Below, in pieces: positions 16,440 to 25,990 of a stretch of 47,677 nt of DNA. Position numbers and translations under genes: made by a program. Under the pieces are notes generated by a model. It was not told the origin of the DNA. It saw only the letters and a program-made list of their open reading frames with translations, and ran no database searches. How positions within the stretch are numbered: the first letter of the stretch is position 1; the number at the start of each line of letters is the position of its first letter. This stretch comes from Bacteroidales bacterium (lineage in GTDB: Bacteria > Bacteroidota > Bacteroidia > Bacteroidales > VadinHA17), in NCBI GenBank assembly GCA_009881065.1, contig WXFE01000113.1:1-47677 (forward strand). The letters run 5' to 3'.

Positions 16440-16781
16440 ATGAAAACCAATCTTTTAATCACAGCAGCTCTTCTCTTCCTCTTCTCCTCACTCACTCTCA
16501 GCGCCCAGGTGAAGAACAAAAAGAATCTCTCAACGGTCAGGTTCGAGACAAGCATTGATTGTGAGAACTGTGTCAACACTATCATGAAGAACATCCCCTT
16601 TGAAAAGGGCGTAAAGGACGTGAAATGTGATCTCGAAACAAAAGAGGTCACCGTGCAGTACCAGAAGGACAAGACCTCTCCGGAAACACTGAAGAGATCA
16701 ATTGAAAAGCTTGGCTTCACCGCAAAGGAGGTGACTGAAAAGAAAAAGGAGGAAGTGTCCCCGCAGGGAAGCAGGCAGTAA
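16440..16781 (+). CDS. Exported heavy-metal-associated (HMA) domain protein
   Basis: A 113-residue protein with a cleavable signal peptide (about 1-22, ending LSAQ) and one HMA domain (about 31-97). The metal-binding motif is C41-E-N-C44 in a beta-alpha-beta-beta-alpha-beta pattern (VRFETSIDCENC, VKDVKCDLETKEVTVQY). It matches CopZ/MerP-type carriers of copper or mercury, but its signal peptide places it in the periplasm or at the outer membrane. The C-terminal tail is Lys/Glu-rich. It follows the TonB receptor by 117 bp, all of it leader copy C, so it is likely the last gene of the metal transcript and a shuttle for the imported ion. Confidence 0.92.
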   Translation: MKTNLLITAALLFLFSSLTLSAQVKNKKNLSTVRFETSIDCENCVNTIMKNIPFEKGVKDVKCDLETKEVTVQYQKDKTSPETLKRSIEKLGFTAKEVTEKKKEEVSPQGSRQ

Positions 16782-16807
16782 GGTTGCCGGGAACCGGATT
16801 ATTGTTA

Positions 16808-16955
16808 TACTTTTGAATATTGGTATCCAAACCTCTGTTGCCATATAACGGGGCGGTTGGTTTTTGCTGCCAAATATTGGCAATTAATTTGAGTGCTCAT
16901 TTCAGGAAAGATGATCAACTCTGATAATGAGGTGATTATGAATAATTATTTTTGA
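16808..16955 (+). promoter_or_regulatory. Second leader family, copy 1 (serine hydrolase)
   Basis: The stretch begins with a perfect -7 box TACTTTTG (16808-16815). It shares blocks with 38620-38770 in the same order: TTTTGAATATT; then TAACGGGGCGG followed by GTTTTT; then CAATTAATT, GTG and TCATTT; and AAAGATGATCAA with a micro-ORF. The micro-ORF here runs 16911-16955 (MINSDNEVIMNNYF) and the other copy starts MINPDSQVVM. The element ends about 50 nt before the hydrolase ATG. Confidence 0.6.
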
Positions 16956-17006
16956 CCACATTGCCATTTTAAACTATACCAAACTATTAACTATAATCAC
17001 AGTTCC

Positions 17007-18560
17007 ATGAAAACACCGAGAGTTATTACCATCAGTTTCCTCTTTGTTCTTCTGATACTGTCAGGCAGCTGTAAAAACAGAGCACCGGTATCCACGTCAC
17101 TGCCCCGAAGCACCCCTGAGGCTGAAGGAGTGGCATCAGCAGAACTGATAACCTTTCTTGATTCTGTCGCTGCAGGCAGGCATGAATTTCACAGTATAAT
17201 GATCATCCGCCACGGAAAGGTTGTTGCCGAGGGGTGGTGGGCCCCCTACAGCCGTGAACTGAGGCATACCATGTACTCCACCAGCAAGAGCTTCACCTCC
17301 ACGGCAGTGGGATTTGCCGTTACGGAAAAACTGCTGAGTGTTGATGACACTGTGATATCATTCTTTCCGGACCAGTTGCCTGATACCGTCTCTCCCTTCC
17401 TGGCCATGATGACGGTAAAGGACCTGCTGACAATGTCGGCCGGACAGGTACCCGATCCTACAGGGAGAATCTCTACCTCATCCGGTGACTGGGTGAAGGA
17501 ATTCCTGGCCACGCCGGTGCTTAAAGAGCCGGGTACGGAGTTCCTGTATAACTCAATGGCTACATTCATGCTCTCGGCAATCGTACAGAAGGTAACAGGT
17601 GAGAAGATAGCCGATTATCTCCGGCCACGTCTCTTTGAGCCACTGGGAATTGAGGGATATGACTGGGAAGAGAGTCCCGGCGGAATCACCTCCGGCGGAT
17701 GGGGACTGAGGGTGAAAACTGAGGACATGGCCAAATTCGGCCTTCTGTATCTTCAGAAAGGGATGTGGAACGGTAAGCAGATAATCCCGGCAGCATGGAT
17801 TGAGGAAGCCACCACCTTCAAGATTGACCAGGCGCCGGGCGAGCTGCCCGAAGAAAAGGCAATGAGCGACTGGAAGCAGGGATACTGCTACCAGTTCTGG
17901 CGCTGCCGCAACAACGCCTACAGAGCTGACGGAGCCTTCGGGCAATATATTATTGTAATGCCTGAAAAGGATGCCGTTGTAGCCATCACATGTGAATCAC
18001 CTGACTTGCAGGATGAGATTAACCTGGTATGGGATCATATACTTCCTGCCATGAAAGAGGGCCCGCTGCAAGAGGATAAAGAGACGCTGACAGTGCTGAA
18101 GGAGCGGTTCGCGAACCTTGCACTGCCGGTTCCTGTAGAAAAACCGGACTCGCCGCTTGCTTCCGCAATCTCAGGCAAGAGTTTCAAAATAATAAGTGAT
18201 CATGGCAGCCAGGGATATTTCAACTTCCGCTTCAGCGGTGACACATGCCACCTCTCACTGGAGATGAATGGAGAGGAAGCTTCAATAGCTTTCGGGAGAG
18301 GCAGATGGATCGAATCTGAGACCGGATTTCCAGGACCAAGCCTCCTCAGCCGGCCGCTCGGGTTCACTTCACATCGGATTGCAGCAGCTTACGAATGGAA
18401 AGACGACAGCACCCTCGTGTTGACTGCCAGGTATATCGAGAGCCCTCACAGTATCATGTTTAACTTCACCTTTGAAGCTGACACCCTGATCATGAATATG
18501 AGGCTCAGTCCTCCCCCGGGCCTGGACACACCGCAGGTAAAGGCAGTAATGGAAGAATAG
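17007..18560 (+). CDS. Serine hydrolase lipoprotein (beta-lactamase class C / DD-peptidase family)
   Basis: A 517-residue lipoprotein: signal peptide with lipobox ILSGSC, Cys22. The catalytic domain (about 35-345) has the nucleophile motif S91-T-S-K94 and the Y181-N-S183 motif, the two signatures of class C-like serine hydrolases. GGWGLRVKTEDMAKFGLLYL and the RADGAFGQYIIVMPEKD segment are also typical of the family. A C-terminal region of about 150 residues is beta-rich, as in many such proteins, and has no clear assignment. These enzymes include esterases, D-amino peptidases and beta-lactam hydrolases, so the substrate is open. The gene stands alone and has the second leader family upstream. 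Confidence 0.9.
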   Translation: MKTPRVITISFLFVLLILSGSCKNRAPVSTSLPRSTPEAEGVASAELITFLDSVAAGRHEFHSIMIIRHGKVVAEGWWAPYSRELRHTMYSTSKSFTSTAVGFAVTEKLLSVDDTVISFFPDQLPDTVSPFLAMMTVKDLLTMSAGQVPDPTGRISTSSGDWVKEFLATPVLKEPGTEFLYNSMATFMLSAIVQKVTGEKIADYLRPRLFEPLGIEGYDWEESPGGITSGGWGLRVKTEDMAKFGLLYLQKGMWNGKQIIPAAWIEEATTFKIDQAPGELPEEKAMSDWKQGYCYQFWRCRNNAYRADGAFGQYIIVMPEKDAVVAITCESPDLQDEINLVWDHILPAMKEGPLQEDKETLTVLKERFANLALPVPVEKPDSPLASAISGKSFKIISDHGSQGYFNFRFSGDTCHLSLEMNGEEASIAFGRGRWIESETGFPGPSLLSRPLGFTSHRIAAAYEWKDDSTLVLTARYIESPHSIMFNFTFEADTLIMNMRLSPPPGLDTPQVKAVMEE

Positions 18561-18654
18561 GATGCTTCCCGTGGCCGGACGGAGATCAGTCTGATCTGCC
18601 CCGGTTACCAAATGATATCCCCGTATCAGCCGATGACTTGATACGGAGAGCCGT

Positions 18655-19386
18655 TTAATCTGCACCGGTTACACCGGCGAGTTCCCTGATGACCACCGAG
18701 GCACAGGCAATGCCGAACGCAGCGGGCATATATGAGATGGTTCCTACAGAGGATGCCTTGTTGCTCTCGTCAGAGCCCCTGACAATGAGACTCTTGTCAA
18801 CTACCTCCGGGCTGTAAACAGCAGTGAACCCCTCATACACACCCAGCTTGTGCAGCTTCTTGCGAAGCATGCGTGCCAGGTTGCAGAAATTCGTTTCAGA
18901 GATATCAGACACCCTTATGGCCGTTGGATCAAATCTGCCTCCGGCACCCATAGAGCTTACCACCCTCAGCTTCAGTCTCAAGGAATGATATATGAGGAAA
19001 ACCTTGGGCGAGAGGGTGTCTATGGCGTCAACCACAAAGTCATATTTCTCTGCTTCCAGAATGTCAACCATCCTCTGGTCACGAATAAACTCGTCAATAA
19101 TCCGGAGCTGCAGGCCGGGGTTGATGTCAAGCAGCCTCTCTCCCATAACATCGGCTTTCTTTCTGCCCGTGGTAGATATAAGCGCCGGCAGCTGCCTGTT
19201 CCTGTTTGCTGCCGTAACCACATCGCCATCAATGATTGTCATGGCGCCTGTCCCCGCCCTGCAGATCATCTCTGCGGCCCATGATCCCACACCTCCCAGC
19301 CCTGCCACCAGCACATGCGACTCCTTCAGTCTCTTCAGTGCCTCAGGGCCCAGCAGCATCTCCGTGCGTGCAAGCCAACCTTCCAT
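18655..19386 (-). CDS. tcdA: tRNA threonylcarbamoyladenosine dehydratase (TcdA/CsdL, ThiF family)
   Basis: A 243-residue E1-like enzyme. In the family it uses ATP to cyclise the t6A at position 37 of ANN-decoding tRNAs to ct6A. The nucleotide-binding glycine loop is GLGGVGSWAAEM (about 30-41), followed by TIIDGDVV and the conserved R/Q pattern NRNRQLPA. The VDAIDTLSPKV segment and PEVV near the C-terminus are also characteristic. Length is slightly below E. coli TcdA (268). Its ATG shares one base with the stop of the TatD-like gene (TAATG), so it is translationally coupled as the last gene of a gltX-tatD-tcdA operon. Two of the three genes concern tRNA, which fits. Confidence 0.92.
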   Translation of the reverse strand: MEGWLARTEMLLGPEALKRLKESHVLVAGLGGVGSWAAEMICRAGTGAMTIIDGDVVTAANRNRQLPALISTTGRKKADVMGERLLDINPGLQLRIIDEFIRDQRMVDILEAEKYDFVVDAIDTLSPKVFLIYHSLRLKLRVVSSMGAGGRFDPTAIRVSDISETNFCNLARMLRKKLHKLGVYEGFTAVYSPEVVDKSLIVRGSDESNKASSVGTISYMPAAFGIACASVVIRELAGVTGAD

Positions 19387-20057
19387 TACAGGCTGTAATT
19401 CATTAATAATCTGAAATTATTCCGTATCAGGCTTTCCGCCTTCTGCCCGTCATACCCCGTGGCAGCTTCAAAGAGGCGGTACACCTCAGCTATTGACTGA
19501 CCTGATTCATCAGTCTCAAGAAGCAGTTTTTCATGGTGAACCGACTGAAGCACTTCAGTTGTCAATCCCTTTGCTCCCAGTGAAAACCAGAATCCCTCCC
19601 CTGCCAGTGATGCTGCCAGTCTGCCGCTACCCCGGAATCCGTGTATGACCCATGGCCGGCCGGGTTTGACCTCCCTCAGCGCACGCCTCAGTTCATCCCA
19701 CCCCTTAACGCAATGTATTACCATCGGCTTCCCCATCTCAGCGGCTATGTGTGCCTGGAAAAGAAAAACACGGTATTGCACCTCTCCCTGCGCCCCACGA
19801 AGCCGGTCAAACCCGGCCTCTCCAATCATCACCACATGGGGATGCGCTGCAGTTAACAGCAACTCTGTCTGTAACTCTTCGGTATTGTCACCGGTCAGCT
19901 GCCACGGATGGATGCCTGCAGAAAAGAGTGTGTTTGCAGGAAAATCTCCAGGCACCTCGTCACCTGCCATCAGGTTCCTGACAGCAATTGCGTCACTTCC
20001 GCCCCCCTGTGAATGGGTGTGAAAGTCAATATATCTTATCTCCCCGCGGGGTTTCAT
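19386..20057 (-). CDS. TatD-family metal-dependent hydrolase
   Basis: A 223-residue cytoplasmic hydrolase of the TatD superfamily, which includes 3'-5' exonucleases and D-aminoacyl-tRNA-related hydrolases. The metal motif is DFHTHS near residue 11. A glutamate in IGEAGFDRL (about 98-106), H in VIHCVKGW, H in VIHGFRGS and a late aspartate in LLLETDESGQ complete the expected metal ligands. It is somewhat shorter than E. coli TatD (260). The start at 20057 lies 5 nt after the gltX stop, and its stop overlaps the start of tcdA, giving a tight operon. The exact substrate is not predictable. Confidence 0.9.
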   Translation of the reverse strand: MKPRGEIRYIDFHTHSQGGGSDAIAVRNLMAGDEVPGDFPANTLFSAGIHPWQLTGDNTEELQTELLLTAAHPHVVMIGEAGFDRLRGAQGEVQYRVFLFQAHIAAEMGKPMVIHCVKGWDELRRALREVKPGRPWVIHGFRGSGRLAASLAGEGFWFSLGAKGLTTEVLQSVHHEKLLLETDESGQSIAEVYRLFEAATGYDGQKAESLIRNNFRLLMNYSL

Positions 20058-20062
20058 CAGGT

Positions 20063-21577
20063 TTATTGTGAAAGCCGCCTGATGCCGTCATCAAGCCGTC
20101 GCAGCGTCTCCTCCCTTCCTATCAGTGCAGCAATGTCAAAAAGGTGCGGGCCCCTGGAAGCGCCCACCAGCAGGAGCCTGAAGAGATTGAGTATCGCCCC
20201 TGTCTTGTATCCCTTCGAGTCAATCCACTCCTTCACGCTCGGCTCCAGCACCTCCGGTGCGAATGGCTGTACTTCCGCAACCTTCGCGCGAAGCTCGCTC
20301 ATCTGCCCCGGCGAGTCAGCATTCCAGCGCTTCCTGACAACCTCGGGATCATAGCTCTCCGGAGCCACGAAGAAGAAATCCGACTCATTCCATAGATCCT
20401 TTACAAACCCGACTCTCTCCTTCACCAGTGATACTATCCTGACGAGAATAGCCCGGTCAGGGCTGAACCCCTTCTGATTCACCACAGGCATGAAGAGGTC
20501 AGCCAACTCCTCATTGCTTTTCATCTGGAGATAACGGGCATTGAACCACTTCGCCTTGTCAGGGTCAAAGCGCGAACCTGACTTTCCGACCCTGTCAATG
20601 GTGAAGGCTGCAATCAGCTCATCCATCGAGAATATCTCCTGTTCTGTTCCCGGATTCCATCCCAGGAGGGCGAGCATGTTGACAAATGCTTCAGGGAAGT
20701 AGCCCTCCTCACGGTATCCGGTAGCCGTTTCGCCGTATGGCCAGTAGAGTGGAAATACCGGGAACCCCATTTTGTCGCCGTCACGCTTGCTCAGCTTACC
20801 CTTGCCTGTAGGCTTGAGCAACAGCGGCAGGTGCGCGAAGAGGGGAGCTTCCCAGCCGAAGCTGCGGTAAAGCATCACGTGCAGCGGCAGCGACGGAAGC
20901 CACTCCTCGCCCCTGATCACGTGCGAGATCTCCATCAGATGATCATCAACGATGTTGGCAAGGTGATAGGTTGGCATACCATCAGACTTGTACAGCACCT
21001 TGTCATCGAGCGTGGAGCTGTTGACCACGATGTCACCCCTGATCAGGTCATTGAAGTGAATGTCCTCATTTTCAGGCATACGGTATCTTACCACATAATT
21101 CTCCCCTGAGGCGATGCGTCGTTCTGTCTCCGCTGCAGGGAGGGTAAGGGAATTGCACATGCTCATCCTGGTGGTGCAGCCATAGTTGAACGTCTCACCG
21201 CGTGATTCATATTCCTGCCTGAGCCTCTCAAGCTCTTCAGGAGTGTCAAAAGAGTAGTAGGCGTCACCGCTTCTGAGAAGCTCACCGGCATAGTGGTGGT
21301 AGATATCCTTTCTTTCGCTCTGCCTGTAGGGTGCGAAGGGGCCGCCTTCGCGAACACCCTCATCGACCTTTATGCCAACCCACTCCAGTGAGTCCATTAT
21401 ATACTCCTCCGCCCCGTCAACGTAGCGTGCCTGGTCGGTGTCTTCTATCCGGAGGATGAAGGTCCCGCCATGATGCCTTGCAAAGAGATAGTTATAAAGT
21501 GCCGTGCGCACGCCTCCTATATGGAGAGGTCCGGTAGGACTAGGGGCAAAGCGTACGCGAATGTTTTTTTTCGTCAT
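20063..21577 (-). CDS. gltX: Glutamyl-tRNA synthetase
   Basis: A 504-residue class I synthetase that charges tRNA-Glu in the cytoplasm. The HIGH motif is read as HIGG in [19 protein letters not shown], and the KMSKS loop as [11 protein letters not shown], both as usual for GltX. The DTD pattern in [11 protein letters not shown] and the C-terminal anticodon-binding helices (about 330-500) are present. A [12 protein letters not shown] segment at about 133-140 lies where some family members bind zinc, but zinc binding is unproven. It leads the gltX-tatD-tcdA operon. The minus-strand terminator of the upstream tdh gene lies between, so it must have its own promoter. The best candidate is TATCTTTA near 21607, one base off TAnnTTTG. 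Confidence 0.97.
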   Translation of the reverse strand: MTKKNIRVRFAPSPTGPLHIGGVRTALYNYLFARHHGGTFILRIEDTDQARYVDGAEEYIMDSLEWVGIKVDEGVREGGPFAPYRQSERKDIYHHYAGELLRSGDAYYSFDTPEELERLRQEYESRGETFNYGCTTRMSMCNSLTLPAAETERRIASGENYVVRYRMPENEDIHFNDLIRGDIVVNSSTLDDKVLYKSDGMPTYHLANIVDDHLMEISHVIRGEEWLPSLPLHVMLYRSFGWEAPLFAHLPLLLKPTGKGKLSKRDGDKMGFPVFPLYWPYGETATGYREEGYFPEAFVNMLALLGWNPGTEQEIFSMDELIAAFTIDRVGKSGSRFDPDKAKWFNARYLQMKSNEELADLFMPVVNQKGFSPDRAILVRIVSLVKERVGFVKDLWNESDFFFVAPESYDPEVVRKRWNADSPGQMSELRAKVAEVQPFAPEVLEPSVKEWIDSKGYKTGAILNLFRLLLVGASRGPHLFDIAALIGREETLRRLDDGIRRLSQ

Positions 21578-21618
21578 TATGGTCTGCTGGTTAATTGCCG
21601 GCGATAAAGATATAAAAT

Positions 21619-21650
21619 TAAAAAAGAGGCTGTCGCGGATGACAGCCTCC
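21619..21650 (-). terminator. Terminator of tdh
   Basis: On the minus strand GAGGCTGTC, a six-base loop and GACAGCCTC form a perfect 9-bp stem, followed by TTTTTT. Confidence 0.92.
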
Positions 21651-21674
21651 TGAACGATAAACCATTGTTTCTGA

Positions 21675-22637
21675 TCAGATCAGCCCTTTTCTGTGCTTTT
21701 CGGTTATCACCGCAAGCATGTCCCTGGTCATCGACTCAAGGTTGTAAACCGGGTTCCATCCCCACTCCTCACGGGCTGCAGAATCATCCATGTAGTTTGG
21801 CCATGAGTCAGCAATCTTCTGCTTTATGGGGTCAACATCATATTCCATGATGAAGCCGGGGATATGTTTTCTGATCTCAGCTGCAATGATCTCGGGATCA
21901 AAGCTCATAGAGCTGACATTGAATGCATTTCTGTGCTTCAGTCTGGAAGGATCTGCCTCCATGATGTTGACGGCGGCATTAATTGCATCAGGCATGTACA
22001 TCATATCAAGGAAGGTTCCCTTTGAGAGGGGACAGGTAAACCTCTGATGTTTCACTGCCTCATAATAAATTTCCACGGCGTAGTCAGTGGTTCCTCCGCC
22101 CGGGAGAGTAACGTTTGAGATGATGCCGGGAAACCTGACACCCCTTGTGTCAACGCCAAAGCGAAGATGGTAATAATCACACAGCATCTCGCCGGTTACC
22201 TTTGTGATGCCGTACATTGAAGTTGGCCTCTGAATGGTATCCTGCGGGGTATTGTCAAGGGGGGTGGTAGGCCCGAAGGCTCCGATGGAACTTGGGAAGA
22301 AAACTGCGCAGTTGAACTCACGGGCTACCTCAAGTACATTATAGAGCCCGTTGACCCCTATGTTCCATGCCAGCCCGGGGTTCTTTTCTCCCACGGCAGA
22401 GAGTACGGCTGCAAGGTGGTAGATGGTGTCAATGTTATATTTTTTCACTGCGGCGGCAAGCTCCTCCCTGTTGGTGGCGTCAACCTTCATAAAAGGACCA
22501 GTTTCGGCCAGCGCTCCGGTGGGCTGGGTCCTGTTAATGCCTGCTATCACGTTGCCGTTGCCGTACCGCCTTCTCAGTTCCAGGGTAAGCTCAGATCCTA
22601 TCTGACCTACCGAGCCGGTTACCAGTATGTTCTTCAT
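21675..22637 (-). CDS. tdh: L-threonine 3-dehydrogenase, epimerase-like (SDR) type
   Basis: A 320-residue extended short-chain dehydrogenase. The NAD-binding motif is [10 protein letters not shown] (about 8-17). The catalytic pair is Y142 and K146 in MYGITK, with S116/S117 in [10 protein letters not shown]. This sequence type is shared by UDP-sugar epimerase-like threonine dehydrogenases, which oxidise L-threonine to 2-amino-3-ketobutyrate. The identification is strongly supported by the divergent neighbour, glycine C-acetyltransferase, which consumes that product. It has an intrinsic terminator directly after the stop. A general NAD-dependent epimerase is the alternative, but the [10 protein letters not shown] and [15 protein letters not shown] stretches are typical for Tdh. 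Confidence 0.9.
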   Translation of the reverse strand: MKNILVTGSVGQIGSELTLELRRRYGNGNVIAGINRTQPTGALAETGPFMKVDATNREELAAAVKKYNIDTIYHLAAVLSAVGEKNPGLAWNIGVNGLYNVLEVAREFNCAVFFPSSIGAFGPTTPLDNTPQDTIQRPTSMYGITKVTGEMLCDYYHLRFGVDTRGVRFPGIISNVTLPGGGTTDYAVEIYYEAVKHQRFTCPLSKGTFLDMMYMPDAINAAVNIMEADPSRLKHRNAFNVSSMSFDPEIIAAEIRKHIPGFIMEYDVDPIKQKIADSWPNYMDDSAAREEWGWNPVYNLESMTRDMLAVITEKHRKGLI

Positions 22638-22671
22638 TCTTATCTGTATGAGTTATGGTTTTCTGTTCATG

Positions 22672-22728
22672 TCTGATCATCAGAACAGGCACACAAACTT
22701 CATGATTTTTTCGGTAACTTGTTCTGAT
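22672..22728. promoter_or_regulatory. Possible operator between tdh and kbl
   Basis: A perfect 9-bp inverted repeat, ATCAGAACA (22679-22687) and TGTTCTGAT (22720-22728), is accompanied by a third TCTGAT half-site at 22672-22677. That half-site forms a 13-base palindrome with the first arm. It lies between the divergent threonine-catabolism genes. Confidence 0.45.
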
Positions 22729-22781
22729 AAAAATCATCTCATTGTTATCCGGATAAAATAGGGCCTATGAAACAAAGTTGA

Positions 22782-22789
22782 TATATTTG
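22782..22789 (+). promoter_or_regulatory. -7 box of kbl
   Basis: TATATTTG, a perfect TAnnTTTG match, 46 nt before the kbl start. Confidence 0.55.
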
Positions 22790-22834
22790 CTCGTCTAATA
22801 ACCATTCACATAGTTAATCAATAATCACATATCC

Positions 22835-24025
22835 ATGTACACAAATTTTCAGGAATTTCTGACCGGTGAGCTCAGTGCTATCAAAGAGGCTGGTCTTTAC
22901 AAGGACGAAAGAATCATTGTCTCGCCCCAGGGGGCGGAGATAACCCTGAATACAGGGCAGAAGGTGCTTAATTTCTGTGCCAACAACTACCTTGGCCTCT
23001 CGGCAAACAAAAAGCTTGTTGAGGCAGCCAGGCAGGCACTTGACACTCACGGTTACGGCATGTCATCGGTCCGTTTCATCTGTGGTACGGGTGATCTTCA
23101 CAAGGAGCTGGAACAGAAGCTTGCACACTTCTTCGGAACAGAGGATACTATCCTCTATGCCTCCTGCTTCGATGCCAACGGCGGAGTGTTTGAACCGCTG
23201 CTCACCAGTGACGATGCCATAATCAGTGACTCACTCAATCATGCTTCAATCATTGACGGTGTCAGGCTCTGCAAGGCACAGCGCTACCGTTATGCCAACG
23301 CTGACATGAATGACCTTGAGGAGAAGCTGAAAGAGGCACAGGCACAGCGCTTCAGGCTTATAGTCACTGACGGCGTCTTTTCAATGGACGGCAATGTGGC
23401 GCCGCTTGACAGGATATATGAGCTGGCCAATAAATACAATGCCATGATCATGGTAGACGAATCTCACTCAGCAGGTGTGGTTGGAGAAACAGGCCGTGGA
23501 GTCACGGAACTCTATAATCTCAAGGGGAAAATAGAGATTATCACCGGCACCCTTGGCAAAGCCTTTGGCGGTGCGATAGGAGGATTCACAACCGGCAAAA
23601 AGGAGATCATTGATATGCTCCGTCAGCGGTCCAGGCCATACCTCTTCTCCAACTCCATTCCCCCGCTGGTGGCAGCAGCAGGAATAAAGATGGTAGAGAT
23701 GATGACAGAGACCAACGAGCTGCAGGACAAGCTGCACTTCAACACCAAATACTTCATGGAGAAGATGATGAAGGCAGGCTTTGATATCAAACCGACAGAG
23801 TCAGCCATCTGCGCCGTGATGCTCTATGACGCCAAACTGTCACAGGAGATGGCTGCCAGACTCCTCAGGGAGGGTATCTATGTCATCGGCTTCTATTATC
23901 CGGTGGTGCCGAAAGGTGAGGCACGCATCAGGGTACAGCTTTCGGCGGCCCACGAGACAGAACACCTTGACAAGGCCATAACTGCATTCATAAAGGTCGG
24001 TAAAGAACTTGATATTATTAAATAA
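22835..24025 (+). CDS. kbl: Glycine C-acetyltransferase (2-amino-3-ketobutyrate CoA ligase)
   Basis: A 396-residue PLP enzyme of the alpha-oxoamine synthase family. It cleaves 2-amino-3-ketobutyrate with CoA to glycine and acetyl-CoA. The PLP lysine is K242 in GTLGKAFGGAIGG. The aspartate/histidine cofactor motif is MVDESHSAGVVG (about 206-217), and GTGDLHKELE is near 84-93. Length equals that of E. coli Kbl (398). It starts divergently from tdh with a palindromic region between, so the two steps of threonine catabolism are probably co-regulated. A perfect 9-bp hairpin without a T-run follows the stop. Confidence 0.96.
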   Translation: MYTNFQEFLTGELSAIKEAGLYKDERIIVSPQGAEITLNTGQKVLNFCANNYLGLSANKKLVEAARQALDTHGYGMSSVRFICGTGDLHKELEQKLAHFFGTEDTILYASCFDANGGVFEPLLTSDDAIISDSLNHASIIDGVRLCKAQRYRYANADMNDLEEKLKEAQAQRFRLIVTDGVFSMDGNVAPLDRIYELANKYNAMIMVDESHSAGVVGETGRGVTELYNLKGKIEIITGTLGKAFGGAIGGFTTGKKEIIDMLRQRSRPYLFSNSIPPLVAAAGIKMVEMMTETNELQDKLHFNTKYFMEKMMKAGFDIKPTESAICAVMLYDAKLSQEMAARLLREGIYVIGFYYPVVPKGEARIRVQLSAAHETEHLDKAITAFIKVGKELDIIK

Positions 24026-24041
24026 ATCATAATGCCTGAAA

Positions 24042-24063
24042 GCTTCCCGGAAAACCGGGAAGC
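24042..24063 (+). other. GC-rich hairpin after kbl
   Basis: GCTTCCCGG, AAAA loop, CCGGGAAGC: a perfect 9-bp stem with a tetraloop, 17 nt after the kbl stop. There is no T-run after it. It may protect the 3' end or be a factor-assisted terminator. Confidence 0.6.
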
Positions 24064-24075
24064 GAACCTCAACCC

Positions 24076-24243
24076 ACGGGTTTTATCCGGCAACTGGAAG
24101 AGATCATAAACAGGGTTGAAAGTTTTTTCGGGGATATGTTTTAAAAAATCACTCCTGACCAGGTTACAAACGGAAACAATCATTATGTTTGCATTGATGA
24201 AGACAATGAGGTTAAACAACTGGCGCTGGTGCAGTTCATAGAA
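24076..24243 (+). pseudogene. Possible decayed gene fragment
   Basis: Two short frames in series read like protein. One is TGFIRQLEEIINRVESFFGD ending in TAA at about 24143. The other, in a shifted frame, is KITPDQVTNGNNHYVCIDE followed by NEVKQLALVQFIE and TGA at 24243. Neither has a clear start. They may be a frameshifted remnant of one small gene. The family is not recognised and chance is possible. The rest of the kbl-trpB gap holds a hairpin and a terminator. Confidence 0.3.
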
Positions 24244-24295
24244 TGAAGCTGTGAATCACGCCATTATGTAACCCGAACAGGATAATTGTACAAAG

Positions 24296-24328
24296 AGGCA
24301 CGCTGATCACAGCGTGCTTCTTGTTTTT
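24296..24328 (+). terminator. Intrinsic terminator upstream of trpB2
   Basis: GCACGCTG (24298-24305), ATCA loop, CAGCGTGC (24310-24317), then TTCTTGTTTTT. It ends transcripts coming from kbl and insulates trpB2. Confidence 0.85.
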
Positions 24329-24348
24329 ATAACTCCCTTAAACAAACA

Positions 24349-25722
<1,374 letters not shown>

Positions 25723-25756
25723 TGATCATTATTGCTGCCCCGGTACTTCATATCCG

Positions 25757-25855
25757 GAAGTGCAGGTTGCTGACTGCCGGTTGCAGGCTACAGGATACCG
25801 ACTGCAGACTGCAGGCTCCTGAATACCGGTTGTCGACTTCCGCCTGCGGACTTCC
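25757..25855. repeat. Short degenerate GACTGCNGGTTGCAGGCT-type repeats
   Basis: The stretch contains several variants of GACTGC, TTGCAGGCT and ACTTCCG in near-tandem order. It looks like a decaying simple repeat in the 268-bp spacer after trpB2. Nothing else is visible there. Confidence 0.5.
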
Positions 25856-25990
25856 GTTCTGGAAGAGGGTGTCATTTTTTGGGGGATGACTCTTCATTTC
25901 TTCCTGTTTTCCGCATTGGGACAGCTTTTTTTCCCTGTCGCCCATGACTGCTATTGCCTGATGAATTAAAAATTGCCAACTTTACAGGGT

